Part shown: positions 46,758 through 55,557 of the stretch, in pieces
Layout: each line of letters opens with the position of its first letter
Numbering within the stretch: the stretch's first letter is position 1
Source of the DNA: Actinopolyspora xinjiangensis
GTDB taxonomy: Bacteria; Actinomycetota; Actinomycetes; Mycobacteriales; Pseudonocardiaceae
Assembly: GCF_900104475.1 (NCBI RefSeq)
Contig: NZ_FNJR01000012.1
Span: 124,001 to 188,000, forward strand
Reading direction: 5' to 3'
Length of the DNA: 64,000 nt
Program-made: the position numbers and the translations under genes
The notes under the pieces: generated by a model
What the model saw: the letters and a program-made list of their open reading frames with translations, nothing else
What the model was told of the DNA's origin: nothing
The model's database searches: none

Positions 46758-47615
46758 ATGTCGCCCATGGAATCCAGCTCGACTCGGAGCCATCCGGGTC
46801 AGGCGCTGCCCCCCGAGTACTTCACGCCCGGATCCTCGTCGTTCACCGACTTCCTCCGAGCCGCCGCGCCGGAGATGCTGCCGCAGGTCGCCGAGAACAC
46901 CGAGGGGTCGGTGGACATGCCCCACGGGACGACCATCGTCGCGCTGACCTTCAGGGGTGGTGTGCTGCTCGCGGGCGACCGCCGTTCCACGATGGGCAAC
47001 ATCATCGCCCAGCGGGACATGGACAAGCTCTACGTGACCGACGACTACTCCGCCGTGGGCATCGCCGGTACGGCGGGCATCGCACTCGAGATGGTGCGGT
47101 TGTACGCCGTCGAGCTCGAGCACTACGAGAAGCTCGAAGGTGTGCCGCTCTCGCTGGACGGTAAGGCCAACAAGCTCGCGACCATGCTTCGCGGCAACCT
47201 GCAGGGGGCGATGGCCGGGCTCGCGGTTGTGCCGCTGTTCGCCGGGTTCGACACCGCGGCCGAGGATCCCGACCGAGCGGGGCGCATCGTCACCTACGAC
47301 GTCACCGGCGGGCGCTACGACGAGAGCGCGGGCTACAACGCCGTCGGTTCGGGCTCACTGTTCGCCAAGTCGGCGTTGAAGAAGCGCCACGACCCGGAGG
47401 CCGATGTCGACTCGGCGGTGCGCAACGCGATCGAGGCGCTCTACGACGCGGCCGACGACGACAGCGCCACGGGTGGCCCGGACGTGGCCAGGAAGATCTA
47501 TCCCACGGTGGTCACGATCACCGGCTCGGAGGGGGCGGTCCGCATGTCCGAGGAACGCACCGCCGCCGTCGCCGAGGAGGTCGTCGCCGGAAGGCAGCAG
47601 AACCCCGGCGGCTGA
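46758..47615 (+). CDS. prcB: 20S proteasome beta subunit
   Basis: The 285-residue precursor is the catalytic ring subunit. A 57-residue propeptide ends MPHG, and self-cleavage exposes the catalytic Thr58 in [21 protein letters not shown], with the matching Lys and Asp in the beta fold. [22 protein letters not shown] follows. ATG 46758 is chosen because GCAGGAG lies three to nine bases upstream. The prcA gene starts 301 bases downstream, a longer gap than the close spacing seen in relatives. Confidence 0.96.
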   Translation: MSPMESSSTRSHPGQALPPEYFTPGSSSFTDFLRAAAPEMLPQVAENTEGSVDMPHGTTIVALTFRGGVLLAGDRRSTMGNIIAQRDMDKLYVTDDYSAVGIAGTAGIALEMVRLYAVELEHYEKLEGVPLSLDGKANKLATMLRGNLQGAMAGLAVVPLFAGFDTAAEDPDRAGRIVTYDVTGGRYDESAGYNAVGSGSLFAKSALKKRHDPEADVDSAVRNAIEALYDAADDDSATGGPDVARKIYPTVVTITGSEGAVRMSEERTAAVAEEVVAGRQQNPGG

Positions 47616-47916
47616 GCTCTGGGGCCGGGTGGAGGCCGGATCGCACACCCGGCGGGACGCGTCCGCCGGGCTCCGGAGCCGTCGCGTGCCGCGACCCGGC
47701 GACGTTCCGGAACTTCCGTCCTCTCAGGGTCGAACCGCCCGGCGGGCTCGGTGCCGCCCGCCTCCGTTACCGGCGGTGCGGCGATTGGTCGTCCCCGGCC
47801 GTGGTGGTCGGGGCTCGGTCCCGCTCCGCGCCGGGAAGCGATGCCCGTCGCCGCGTGCGAAGCAAGCGCCATGTGCCAAGTCGGTACAGCACGATTCGAG
47901 CCAGGAGTGCACAGCC
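47616..47916. other. 301-base gap between prcB and prcA
   Basis: No gene is recognised. In most actinobacteria the two subunit genes are adjacent or overlap. The region may hold an internal promoter; no convincing -10/-35 pair was found. The last 20 bases carry the CAGGAG ribosome site of prcA. Confidence 0.55.
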
Positions 47917-48702
47917 GTGACGATGCCCTTCTACACCTCGCCAGAGCAGCTGATGCGCGAACGCTCCGAGCTCGCCCGAAAGGGTATCGCTCGGGGCCGC
48001 AGCGTGGTGGTGCTCAAGTACGCGGGCGGGGTGCTGTTCGTGGCCGAGAACCCCTCGACCACCCTGCACAAGATTTCGGAGATCTACGACCGCATCGGCT
48101 TCGCCGCGGTGGGACGTTACAGCGAGTTCGAGAACCTGCGCATGGCCGGTATTCGGATGGCCGACGTCAAGGGCTACTCCTACGATCGGCGCGACGTCAC
48201 CGGCCGTGCGCTGGCCAACTCCTACGCGCAGACGCTCGGTGCCATCTTCACCGAACAGGTCAAGCCCTTCGAGGTGGAGATCTGCGTCGCCGAGGTGGGG
48301 GCGACCCCGGACGCGGACCAGCTGTACCGGCTCACCTACGACGGCTCCATCGTCGACGAGCCGCAGTACGTCGCGATGGGAGGACAGGCCGAAACCGTCA
48401 CGTCCGTGCTCAAGGAGTCCTTCACCGACGGCATGGAGCTCGAACCCGCCGTCCGGGAGGCCGTGCGCGCTCTGGTCGCGGGCGGGGAGAGTTCCCGCCA
48501 GTTGGGAGTGGGCCAGCTGGAGGTGGCGGTACTGGAACGGTCCAGGCCGCACCGCACGTTCCGTCGAATCACGGGTGCGGCGTTGCGACAGTTGTTGCCG
48601 GAGGACTCCGATGAGCCCGATTCCGGAACCGGCGGCGAAAGCGGTTCGCGTGAGTCCGGGCAGGGGAACGGACAGTCGGAAAACGGCGGCTCACCCGAGT
48701 GA
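47917..48702 (+). CDS. prcA: 20S proteasome alpha subunit
   Basis: The 261-residue structural ring subunit starts [29 protein letters not shown], the gate segment of PrcA, and lacks a catalytic threonine. Its body has the proteasome-fold strand [14 protein letters not shown] and [24 protein letters not shown]. The C-terminus is Ser/Gly/Gln-rich and disordered ([14 protein letters not shown]...). GTG 47917 follows AGGAG by nine bases; ATG 47923 is too far from the best spacing. PrcA's pockets receive the GQYL tail of Mpa. Confidence 0.95.
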   Translation: MTMPFYTSPEQLMRERSELARKGIARGRSVVVLKYAGGVLFVAENPSTTLHKISEIYDRIGFAAVGRYSEFENLRMAGIRMADVKGYSYDRRDVTGRALANSYAQTLGAIFTEQVKPFEVEICVAEVGATPDADQLYRLTYDGSIVDEPQYVAMGGQAETVTSVLKESFTDGMELEPAVREAVRALVAGGESSRQLGVGQLEVAVLERSRPHRTFRRITGAALRQLLPEDSDEPDSGTGGESGSRESGQGNGQSENGGSPE

Positions 48703-48908
48703 CACGGCCGGTTCCGGACGCTCGTTCCGGGGCCTGGACTCCGTGACGACGGGCGTGACGGGTGGCTCCGGCGTCGCTTCCCGGGCGCCGGAGCCGGCGC
48801 GAACCGTATCCTTTCCGACACGTTTCGTGTCGTGTTCGACCGAATTTTTCCGGTTCCGGCCCCGAACGGCGGACCGCCGAGTTCGACGAAGACGCCTACT
48901 GTGGAGGC

Positions 48909-50267
48909 ATGCAACGGAGGATCTTCGGTATCGAGACCGAGTTCGGGGTGACCTGTACCTTCCACGGGCAACGCAGGCTCTCCCCGGACGAGGTGGCCAG
49001 ATACCTGTTCCGGAAGGTCGTGTCGTGGGGACGCTCCTCGAACGTCTTCCTGCGCAACGGTGCGAGGCTCTATCTGGATGTCGGTTCGCACCCCGAGTAC
49101 GCGACGGCCGAGTGCGACGACCTCGTCCAGCTCGTCACCCACGACAAGGCGGGGGAACGCATACTGGAGGACCTGCTCACAGATGCCGAGCGCAGACTGG
49201 CTGACGAGGGCATCGGTGGGGACATCTTCCTGTTCAAGAACAACACCGACTCGGCGGGCAACTCCTACGGCTGCCACGAGAACTACCTGGTCGGGCGTTC
49301 CGGTGAGTTCTCCCGCATCGCCGACGTGCTGTTGCCGTTCCTGGTCACCCGGCAGTTGATCTGCGGCGCGGGCAAGGTGTTGCAAACCCCGCGCGGCGCG
49401 GTCTACTGCCTGTCCCAGCGGGCCGAGCACATTTGGGAGGGGGTGTCCAGCGCCACCACCCGTTCCCGGCCGATCATCAACACCAGGGACGAGCCGCACG
49501 CCGACGCGGAACGCTATCGCAGGCTGCACGTGATCGTGGGCGACTCGAACATGTCCGAGGTGACCACGCTGTTGAAAGTGGGCACTGTGAACCTGGTGCT
49601 GGAGATGATCGAGCAGGGTGTGCAGTTCCACGACTTCAGCCTGGACAACCCGATCCGAGCGATCCGGGAGATCAGCCACGACCTCACCGGCAGGCGCCCT
49701 GTGCGGTTGGCCGGGGGGCGCGAGGCCTCCGCGCTGGACATTCAGCGGGAGTACTACGGGCGTGCGGTGGAGTACGTGGCGCGCCGCGGTTCCGATCCGA
49801 TGACGGACCGGATCATGGATCTGTGGGGCCGGGCGTTGGACGCCGTGGAGTACCAGGACTACTCGCTGATCGACCGCGAGGTCGACTGGGCCATCAAGCA
49901 CCGCCTGCTGGAACGCTACCGCGACAAGCACGGCCTGGAGCTGTCCAGCCCGCGCATCGCTCAGCTCGACCTGGCCTACCACGACCTGCGGCGTAATCGC
50001 GGCCTGTTCGAGATGCTGCAGCGCAAGGATCTGGTGGACCGGGCCACCAACGACGGGGACATCGAGGCGGCCAAGGACACCCCACCCCAGAGCACCAGGG
50101 CCAAACTCAGGGGGGACTTCATCGCCGCCGCGCAGACCGCTGGCAGGGACTTCACCGTCGACTGGGTGCATCTCAAGCTCAACGACCAGGCACAGCGCAC
50201 GGTGTTGTGCAAGGATCCGTTCCGCGCGGTGGACGAGAGGGTGGAACGTCTGATCAGCTCGTTGTGA
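48909..50267 (+). CDS. pafA: Pup--protein ligase (PafA)
   Basis: The 452-residue ligase couples the deamidated C-terminus of Pup to substrate lysines with ATP. It shares Dop's fold: metal site GIETEFGV (Glu9, Glu11) and catalytic Asp57 in [17 protein letters not shown], with [19 protein letters not shown] and a C-terminal domain (VERLISSL end). It lacks the Dop loop. ATG 48909 follows GGAGG and a TACTGT box that would put transcription near the start codon. The amidase gene begins 61 bases on. Confidence 0.97.
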   Translation: MQRRIFGIETEFGVTCTFHGQRRLSPDEVARYLFRKVVSWGRSSNVFLRNGARLYLDVGSHPEYATAECDDLVQLVTHDKAGERILEDLLTDAERRLADEGIGGDIFLFKNNTDSAGNSYGCHENYLVGRSGEFSRIADVLLPFLVTRQLICGAGKVLQTPRGAVYCLSQRAEHIWEGVSSATTRSRPIINTRDEPHADAERYRRLHVIVGDSNMSEVTTLLKVGTVNLVLEMIEQGVQFHDFSLDNPIRAIREISHDLTGRRPVRLAGGREASALDIQREYYGRAVEYVARRGSDPMTDRIMDLWGRALDAVEYQDYSLIDREVDWAIKHRLLERYRDKHGLELSSPRIAQLDLAYHDLRRNRGLFEMLQRKDLVDRATNDGDIEAAKDTPPQSTRAKLRGDFIAAAQTAGRDFTVDWVHLKLNDQAQRTVLCKDPFRAVDERVERLISSL

Positions 50268-50328
50268 TCAGTTCGTGTCCGATCCCCGTGGGCGGACGCG
50301 TCGAGGTGTGCCGTGACGGAGGTTGGGC

Positions 50329-51804
50329 ATGGACTACTCGGAGTACCGCGAACACGACGGCGTGGGCCTGGCCGGGCTGGTGGCCGGCGGTGAGGTCTCG
50401 GCGGCCGAACTGTTGGACGCCGCCTTCGACCGCTGCGAGAAGGTCAACGATCGGCTGAACGCGGTGGTCCGCACGGATCGGGAGACCGCCGTGGAGCTGG
50501 CGGGCCGGTCGTCCTCCGGTGCTCTCGGGGGAGTGCCGTTCCTGCTCAAGGACCTCAACCAGGAATTGGCGGGACACCCCTCCAGTGCGGGGACCGCCGC
50601 GCTGTCGCGGGTGGCCGTGCCGGAGACGGCGGAGGTGGTGCGTCGCTGGCTGGCAGCGGGATTGTTGCCGTTCGGACGCACCAACACCCCGGAGTTCGGC
50701 GCGAAGCCGGTCACCGAGCCCGAGGCGTTCGGTCCCACCCGCAACCCGTGGGGTCTGGACCGCACTCCCGGAGGCTCCTCGGGCGGAGCGGCGGCCGCGG
50801 TCGCGGCCGGGATCGTTCCGCTGGCCGGGGCCAGCGACGGTGGTGGGTCCATCAGAATCCCGGCGGCGTGCTGCGGGGTCTTCGGGCTCAAACCGGGACG
50901 CGGGCTGGTCCCCGCCGGGCCCGCGCGGGCGGAGAACTTCCACGGGGCCGCCTCCGACGGTGTTCTTTCCCGCACGGTTCGGGACAGCGCCGCCGCCTTG
51001 GACGCTGTGGTCGGAGCCGATCCGGCCGGTCCTTACTCGCCCGCCGATCCCGCCCGGAGCTTCACCGCCGAGCTCTCCTCCGAGCCCGGTCGGTTGCGCA
51101 TCGGTTTCACCTCGCAGTCGCCCCTGGGGCGGCCGCACCCCCACGCCACCGAGGCGTTGAGCGATGCCGCTCGGTTGTTGGAGTCACTGGGCCACCACGT
51201 GGAGCCGGTGAGCTCGCCGGTCGATCTCGACTCGCTTGCCGTGGACTTCCTGCGTGCCTGGTCGGTGAAGCTGGCCGCGTCGATCGACGACGCCGTGGCG
51301 GCCAGTGGGGCTCCGGAGACGTCCTTCGAACTGGACAGCCGGCTGCTGGCCGCGGTGGGACGCGCCATCAGCGGTCCCGAGTACAGCGCGCTGCTCGACC
51401 GGTGGCACGGCTACACGCGCGGGCTCGCCGAGTTCCACCGTGGCTACGATCTGTTGCTCACCCCAGGGCTCGCCGGCCCACCGATGCGGGTGGGAGAGCT
51501 GTCCACCACCGAGCCGCTGCGTGCGGCGGGCACGGCGGCGCTCAAGCTGCGCATGGGGCGACTGCTGCGGGCCAGCGGTGTGGTGGACCGGATCGCCGGG
51601 GAGAACCTCCGGCACGTTCCCTACACCCAGCTGGCCAACATCACCGGTAGGCCCGCCATGTCAGTGCCGCTGTACTGGGATCCCGAGGGGCTGCCCTTGG
51701 GCGTGCAGTTCGTGGGGCCGCTGGCGGGGGAGGGGACGTTGTTCCGGCTGGCAGCCCAGCTGGAGCGGGCGCGGCCGTGGGCGCGGAACGAACCGCCGCT
51801 GTGA
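50329..51804 (+). CDS. Amidase signature family enzyme
   Basis: The 491-residue protein is an amidase-signature hydrolase of amide bonds. The Ser-Ser-Lys triad is visible: Lys in [12 protein letters not shown] (about residues 66-77), the bridging Ser in [17 protein letters not shown] (about 143-159) and the nucleophile Ser in [13 protein letters not shown] (about 168-180). ATG 50329 is chosen after GGAGGTTGGG. It lies between pafA and pafB; this place in M. tuberculosis has no amidase, so it looks like an insertion into a conserved block. Substrate is unknown. Confidence 0.9.
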   Translation: MDYSEYREHDGVGLAGLVAGGEVSAAELLDAAFDRCEKVNDRLNAVVRTDRETAVELAGRSSSGALGGVPFLLKDLNQELAGHPSSAGTAALSRVAVPETAEVVRRWLAAGLLPFGRTNTPEFGAKPVTEPEAFGPTRNPWGLDRTPGGSSGGAAAAVAAGIVPLAGASDGGGSIRIPAACCGVFGLKPGRGLVPAGPARAENFHGAASDGVLSRTVRDSAAALDAVVGADPAGPYSPADPARSFTAELSSEPGRLRIGFTSQSPLGRPHPHATEALSDAARLLESLGHHVEPVSSPVDLDSLAVDFLRAWSVKLAASIDDAVAASGAPETSFELDSRLLAAVGRAISGPEYSALLDRWHGYTRGLAEFHRGYDLLLTPGLAGPPMRVGELSTTEPLRAAGTAALKLRMGRLLRASGVVDRIAGENLRHVPYTQLANITGRPAMSVPLYWDPEGLPLGVQFVGPLAGEGTLFRLAAQLERARPWARNEPPL

Positions 51805-51860
51805 GTGTGCCGGTTCCCGCGCGCGTCGGCCCGGCTCGCGGAGTGCTCGCGCCCGAGAAT

Positions 51861-51877
51861 TCTGGAATGTTTCCAGA
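51861..51877. promoter_or_regulatory. Perfect palindrome upstream of pafB
   Basis: TCTGGAA-TGT-TTCCAGA is an exact 17-base inverted repeat in the 163-base gap between the amidase and pafB, about 90 bases before pafB. It may be a regulator site for pafBC; it does not match the mycobacterial LexA box. Confidence 0.45.
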
Positions 51878-51954
51878 CTAGGGGTGGCCGGTGGTTCGTG
51901 GCTTTTCGGCAGGTCACGGCGACGGCCCGCGAGTGCGGGCTTCGTGTCTGCCGC

Positions 51955-51960
51955 TAGAGT
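51955..51960 (+). promoter_or_regulatory. -10 box of pafB, leaderless start
   Basis: TAGAGT ends seven bases before the GTG at 51968, so transcription probably starts at the start codon. There is no ribosome binding site. Confidence 0.5.
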
Positions 51961-51967
51961 TGGGACA

Positions 51968-52954
51968 GTGGGGATTCCGCGCGCCGAACGCCTGGTCAAC
52001 CTGGTGTTGTGTCTGCTGTCGACCCGTCAGTACCTCACCGCGGAGCGAATCAGAGGGATCGTTCCCGGTTATTCGGACGCGGCAAGTGACGAGGCGTTCT
52101 ATCGTACGTTCGAACGGGACAAGGCCGAGCTGCGTGACCTGGGCATCCCGCTGGAAACGGGGCACAACTCGGCCTTCGACGGCACGGACGGCTACCGGAT
52201 AGCGCGCCGGGACTACGAACTCGGGGACATCGCGCTCGAATCCGACGAGGCCGCCGCCGTGGCGTTGGCGTCCCGGCTCTGGGAGGCTCCGGAACTCGGG
52301 ACCGCGGCACGCGGTGCGCTGCGCAAGCTGCGGGCCGCCGGGATCGATGTCGACGACGCCGCCCCCGGGCCGGTAGAACCCAAGGTCCGAGCGGACGAGC
52401 CCGCCTTCTCCCCGTTGCTGGCGGCGGTGCGCGAGGGGCGTCCGGTGACCTTCGAGTACCGCAGACCCGCCACCAGCCACTCGATGTCGCGAACCGTCGA
52501 ACCGTGGGGAGTGGTCTCCTGGTGTGGCCGGTGGTACGTGGTCGGGCACGACAGGGACCGGCAGGCCCCGCGCTGTTTCCGGCTCTCCCGTATCACAGGG
52601 GAGGTGCGTGCCTTCGGCATGCGGGGCGAGGTCAGTTGTCCCGAGGACGTGGATCTGATGGACCTGGTCACCGGTTTCGAGTCGACGCCACCCCCCGCCA
52701 CCCGGGTGCGGTTGTGGGTGGCTCGTGGTCGGGCCCAGGGGGTGCGCCGGGACGCGGAGGTGCTCGCCGAGCGGGAACTGGACGGGATCGCCGGCGAGGA
52801 GCTGTGTCTCGAACTGAGTTATCCCGAGTCCGCGACGGGATGGCTCGCAGGCTACGGCCCCGATGTGGTGGTGCTGGAGCCGGAGACGCTGCGCAAGGCC
52901 GTTCGAGAGGCACATCTGGCGACGTTGGAGACGCTGCGGGAGGGGCATCGGTGA
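51968..52954 (+). CDS. pafB: WYL-domain transcriptional regulator PafB
   Basis: The 328-residue protein is PafB, which with PafC activates the LexA-independent DNA-damage response. An N-terminal winged helix (AERLVNLVLCLLSTRQYLTAERIRGIVPGY, about residues 5-34) is followed by the WYL sensor domain (EYRRPATSHSMSRTVEPWGVVSWCGRWYVVGHDRDRQAPRCFRLSRITG, about 158-207) and a WCX C-terminus. GTG 51968 is leaderless. PafC begins four bases before its stop (GTGA overlap), so the two are made together. In relatives the genes follow pafA directly; here an amidase gene lies between. Confidence 0.94.
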   Translation: MGIPRAERLVNLVLCLLSTRQYLTAERIRGIVPGYSDAASDEAFYRTFERDKAELRDLGIPLETGHNSAFDGTDGYRIARRDYELGDIALESDEAAAVALASRLWEAPELGTAARGALRKLRAAGIDVDDAAPGPVEPKVRADEPAFSPLLAAVREGRPVTFEYRRPATSHSMSRTVEPWGVVSWCGRWYVVGHDRDRQAPRCFRLSRITGEVRAFGMRGEVSCPEDVDLMDLVTGFESTPPPATRVRLWVARGRAQGVRRDAEVLAERELDGIAGEELCLELSYPESATGWLAGYGPDVVVLEPETLRKAVREAHLATLETLREGHR

Positions 52955-53922
52955 GCAGTACGAGCGAGCGGCTGCCTCGGTTGCTCGCCCTGGTTCCGTA
53001 TCTGGTGAGCAGACCGGGAATCCGGATGACCGAGGTGGCGGCGGATTTCGGGGTGAGCACGCAGCAGATCCGCCGGGATCTGGAACTGCTGTGGATGTGC
53101 GGTCTTCCGGGATACGGACCGGGGGACCTGATCGACCTGTCCTTCAGCGGTGACACGGTGACCGTGGTCTACGACGCGGGTATGCGCAAGCCCCTGCGCC
53201 TGACCGGCCAGGAGGCGACCTCGTTGCAGGTCGCGCTGCGCGCCCTTTCCGAGACACCGGGAATAGCCGACACCGACGCGGTGCGCCGAGCGCTGGCGAA
53301 GGTGGAGAACGCCGTGGGCGCGGCGCGCCCGCACGGCGTGGTGCTCGGGTTGGCCGACGAGTCCCGAACGGTGACCACCGAGGTCGGGGCCACGGTCGAG
53401 GAGGCCACCAGAAGGAGCAGGGCGGTGCACATCCGGTACTACACCGCCTCGCGGGACGAGATCACCGAACGCACGGTGGACCCGATGCGGCTGGTGCTGG
53501 TGCAGGGAAACAGCTACCTGGAGGCGTGGTGTCGCCGGGCGGCCGGAGTGCGCCTGTTCCGGGTGGACCGGATCGACGGGGTCGAGGTCCTCGACGAACC
53601 CGCTCACCCACCCCCCGAGGCGGTGAACACCGATCTGTCGGCGGGGCCGTTCCGCCCCGCCTCACCGCGGCCCAGCGTCGAGCTCGAGCTGCGCCCCGAG
53701 GCTCGGTGGGTGGCCGAGTACTACCCGGTCGACGAGGTCACGGACCTGCCGGACGGATCCACCAGGGTGGTGCTGCGCTACTCGGACCGGGCGTGGTTGG
53801 TCCGGCTGGTGCTCGGCCTCGGTGGAGGCGGCAGGATTCTCGCCCCCGAGGAGCTGGCCGTCGAGGTTCGACAGCGCGCCGACGAAGCATTGGAACGGTC
53901 TCTTCACTCGCTGTCCACCTGA
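52951..53922 (+). CDS. pafC: WYL-domain transcriptional regulator PafC
   Basis: The 323-residue partner of PafB has a winged-helix start (RLLALVPYLVSRPGIRMTEVAADFGVSTQQIRRDLELLWMCG, about residues 9-50), a WYL core (HIRYYTASRDEITERTVDPMRLVLVQGNSYLEAWCRRAAGVRLFRVDRI) and the WCX region toward the C-terminus. Together the two form a heterodimer-like unit that activates repair genes. GTG 52951 overlaps the pafB stop. Confidence 0.94.
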   Translation: MSSTSERLPRLLALVPYLVSRPGIRMTEVAADFGVSTQQIRRDLELLWMCGLPGYGPGDLIDLSFSGDTVTVVYDAGMRKPLRLTGQEATSLQVALRALSETPGIADTDAVRRALAKVENAVGAARPHGVVLGLADESRTVTTEVGATVEEATRRSRAVHIRYYTASRDEITERTVDPMRLVLVQGNSYLEAWCRRAAGVRLFRVDRIDGVEVLDEPAHPPPEAVNTDLSAGPFRPASPRPSVELELRPEARWVAEYYPVDEVTDLPDGSTRVVLRYSDRAWLVRLVLGLGGGGRILAPEELAVEVRQRADEALERSLHSLST

Positions 53923-53934
53923 GGGCGATACGGT

Positions 53935-54132
53935 ATGACCGTGCCGTACGCGTTGATGGTGGGACTTGTGCTGGTGGCCCTGATCGCCCCGATTCCGGTG
54001 GTGCTGAGCACACTGCGCTCGGTTCGTCGGACACGGTCGACATACGCTCGGGTCGCCGGTGAGGTTTCCGACCGGATCGGCCTGTTGCGGGCACGTAGTG
54101 CCGGCATCGGAGTCGCCCTGAAGCGTCAATGA
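53935..54132 (+). CDS. Small single-pass membrane protein of unknown function
   Basis: The 65-residue protein has one N-terminal hydrophobic helix (YALMVGLVLVALIAPIPVVLS, about residues 5-25) and a basic cytosolic tail (TLRSVRRTRSTYARV... ALKRQ). It lies 12 bases after pafC and 78 before tatA. The start and spacing suggest a real gene; no function is known. Confidence 0.6.
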   Translation: MTVPYALMVGLVLVALIAPIPVVLSTLRSVRRTRSTYARVAGEVSDRIGLLRARSAGIGVALKRQ

Positions 54133-54168
54133 TCCGTTCGAACCTGTCGGAACCGGCCTCGTGCGGCG

Positions 54169-54174
54169 TAGTAT
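54169..54174 (+). promoter_or_regulatory. Candidate -10 box of tatA
   Basis: TAGTAT lies 36 bases before the tatA ATG, giving a leader of about 30 bases with the GAGAAGAGG ribosome site. No clear -35 box. Confidence 0.4.
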
Positions 54175-54210
54175 CCCCGTTGCAGCAGGCTCGAGAAGAG
54201 GTGTACAAGC

Positions 54211-54516
54211 ATGAGTTTCCCCGGTGGCTGGGAGCTGGTCCTCATCGTCGGTGTGTTGGTGTTGCTCTTCGGGGCCGCCAAGTTGCCGCAGCTGGCCAGG
54301 TCGCTCGGCCAGTCCGCTCGCGTGTTCAAGGCCGAGACCCGAGGCATGAAGCAGGACGAGCAGGCCGCTTCCGCGCAGTCCGAGCCCGAGCGGAGCGAAC
54401 CGCAGCAGCTCACCGGCGGTGAGCAGCAGCCGACCGGGTTCACGCCGACCAGCTCGGAACGGGTGAACGGCGAGCGGCCGGTCGAGGACAAGCACCGCAA
54501 CGACACCGCGAACTGA
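54211..54516 (+). CDS. tatA: Twin-arginine translocase subunit TatA
   Basis: The 101-residue protein has one membrane helix (ELVLIVGVLVLLFGAAKLPQLARSLG, about residues 8-33) with the FG hinge (about 21-22) and amphipathic helix, then a charged low-complexity tail. TatA oligomers form the pore through which folded, RR-signal proteins cross the membrane. It pairs with tatC, ten bases downstream. Confidence 0.95.
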   Translation: MSFPGGWELVLIVGVLVLLFGAAKLPQLARSLGQSARVFKAETRGMKQDEQAASAQSEPERSEPQQLTGGEQQPTGFTPTSSERVNGERPVEDKHRNDTAN

Positions 54517-54526
54517 TCCGAGGGCT

Positions 54527-55486
54527 GTGACGGTGGAAGGCAGTCCGCTTCGCCGCCTCAACCCGTTCGGACGTGATCGCGCCAAATTCAGCCGTCGCCG
54601 CAATCCCGACGGCACCATGACGCTGGTCGATCACCTCTACGAACTGCGGTACCGGTTCGGGGTGGCCCTGTTGGCAGTGGTCATCGGTGGGATCTTCGGC
54701 TTCTGGTGGTTCTCCCACCAGTTGTTCGGCCTGCCCAGCCTCGGCGAATTCGTCACGGGGCCTTACTGCTCGCTGCCCTCGGACATGCGGCTGAGCCCGA
54801 ACGACAAGTGCCAGCTCATGCAGACCCGGCCCTTCGAGGTCTTCATGCTCCAGCTCAAGGTGGGGCTCTCGTTGGGGGCCGTACTGCTGAGCCCGGTGTG
54901 GCTGTACCAGTTCTGGGCGTTCATCGCCCCTGGGCTGCACGCCAGGGAACGCAAGTTCGCCCGGGTTTTCGTGGGAATCGGCAGCCTGTTGTTCCTCGCC
55001 GGTGCGGCGTTGGCCTACTTCGTCGCCCCGAAGGGGCTCGCCTTCATGTCGGGCTTCGGCGGTGACGCGTTCTTCACCTCCCTCACCGGTGGTGAGTACA
55101 TCAACTTCGTGCTGTTGATGCTGTTGTTCTTCGGCATCAGCTTCGAACTACCGCTGGTCATGGTGATGCTCAACCGGGCGGGGGTCGTCAGCTACGTCAA
55201 GCTGCGCAGCTGGTGGCGCGGCAGCGTGTTCACGCTGTTCGTCTTCGCCGCCATAGCCACTCCCGGCCAGGATCCGTTGTCGATGCTGGTGCTGGCCACC
55301 GCGCTGTGCGCGCTGTACGGCCTGGCCCTGCTGATCTGTCGCTCCCACGACAGGTCCAAGGCCCGCAAGCAGGGCGCCGAGGGGAACCTCGACCCCGACG
55401 AGCCCTCCGAGCTGGATACTCGGCCCTCAGCGGTGGACGCCGATGGTCCGGTGAGATCGGGTGGCGGGGACGACGAAGCCACCTGA
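54527..55486 (+). CDS. tatC: Twin-arginine translocase subunit TatC
   Basis: The 319-residue protein has six membrane helices and the conserved cytosolic MTLVDHLYELRYRF segment (about residues 28-41), which recognises twin-arginine signals, plus FEVFMLQLKVGL and YFVAPKGLAFMSGF. The C-terminal ~60 residues are acidic and disordered. GTG start ten bases after tatA with GAGGGC. The next gene, helY, follows after 71 bases with a TATGAA box. Confidence 0.95.
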   Translation: MTVEGSPLRRLNPFGRDRAKFSRRRNPDGTMTLVDHLYELRYRFGVALLAVVIGGIFGFWWFSHQLFGLPSLGEFVTGPYCSLPSDMRLSPNDKCQLMQTRPFEVFMLQLKVGLSLGAVLLSPVWLYQFWAFIAPGLHARERKFARVFVGIGSLLFLAGAALAYFVAPKGLAFMSGFGGDAFFTSLTGGEYINFVLLMLLFFGISFELPLVMVMLNRAGVVSYVKLRSWWRGSVFTLFVFAAIATPGQDPLSMLVLATALCALYGLALLICRSHDRSKARKQGAEGNLDPDEPSELDTRPSAVDADGPVRSGGGDDEAT

Positions 55487-55557
55487 CCGGTTCCTGCGCG
55501 GCCTGGGGTGTCAGTGTGGTGGACACGTTCACGGCCGAGATATGAAAGTCTGGGAGA

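Noticed and set aside
44651-50267. dop and pafA as a duplicated gene
   Set aside because: They share a fold, but Dop has its own loop and metal-site spacing; they are the normal pair, not a recent duplication.
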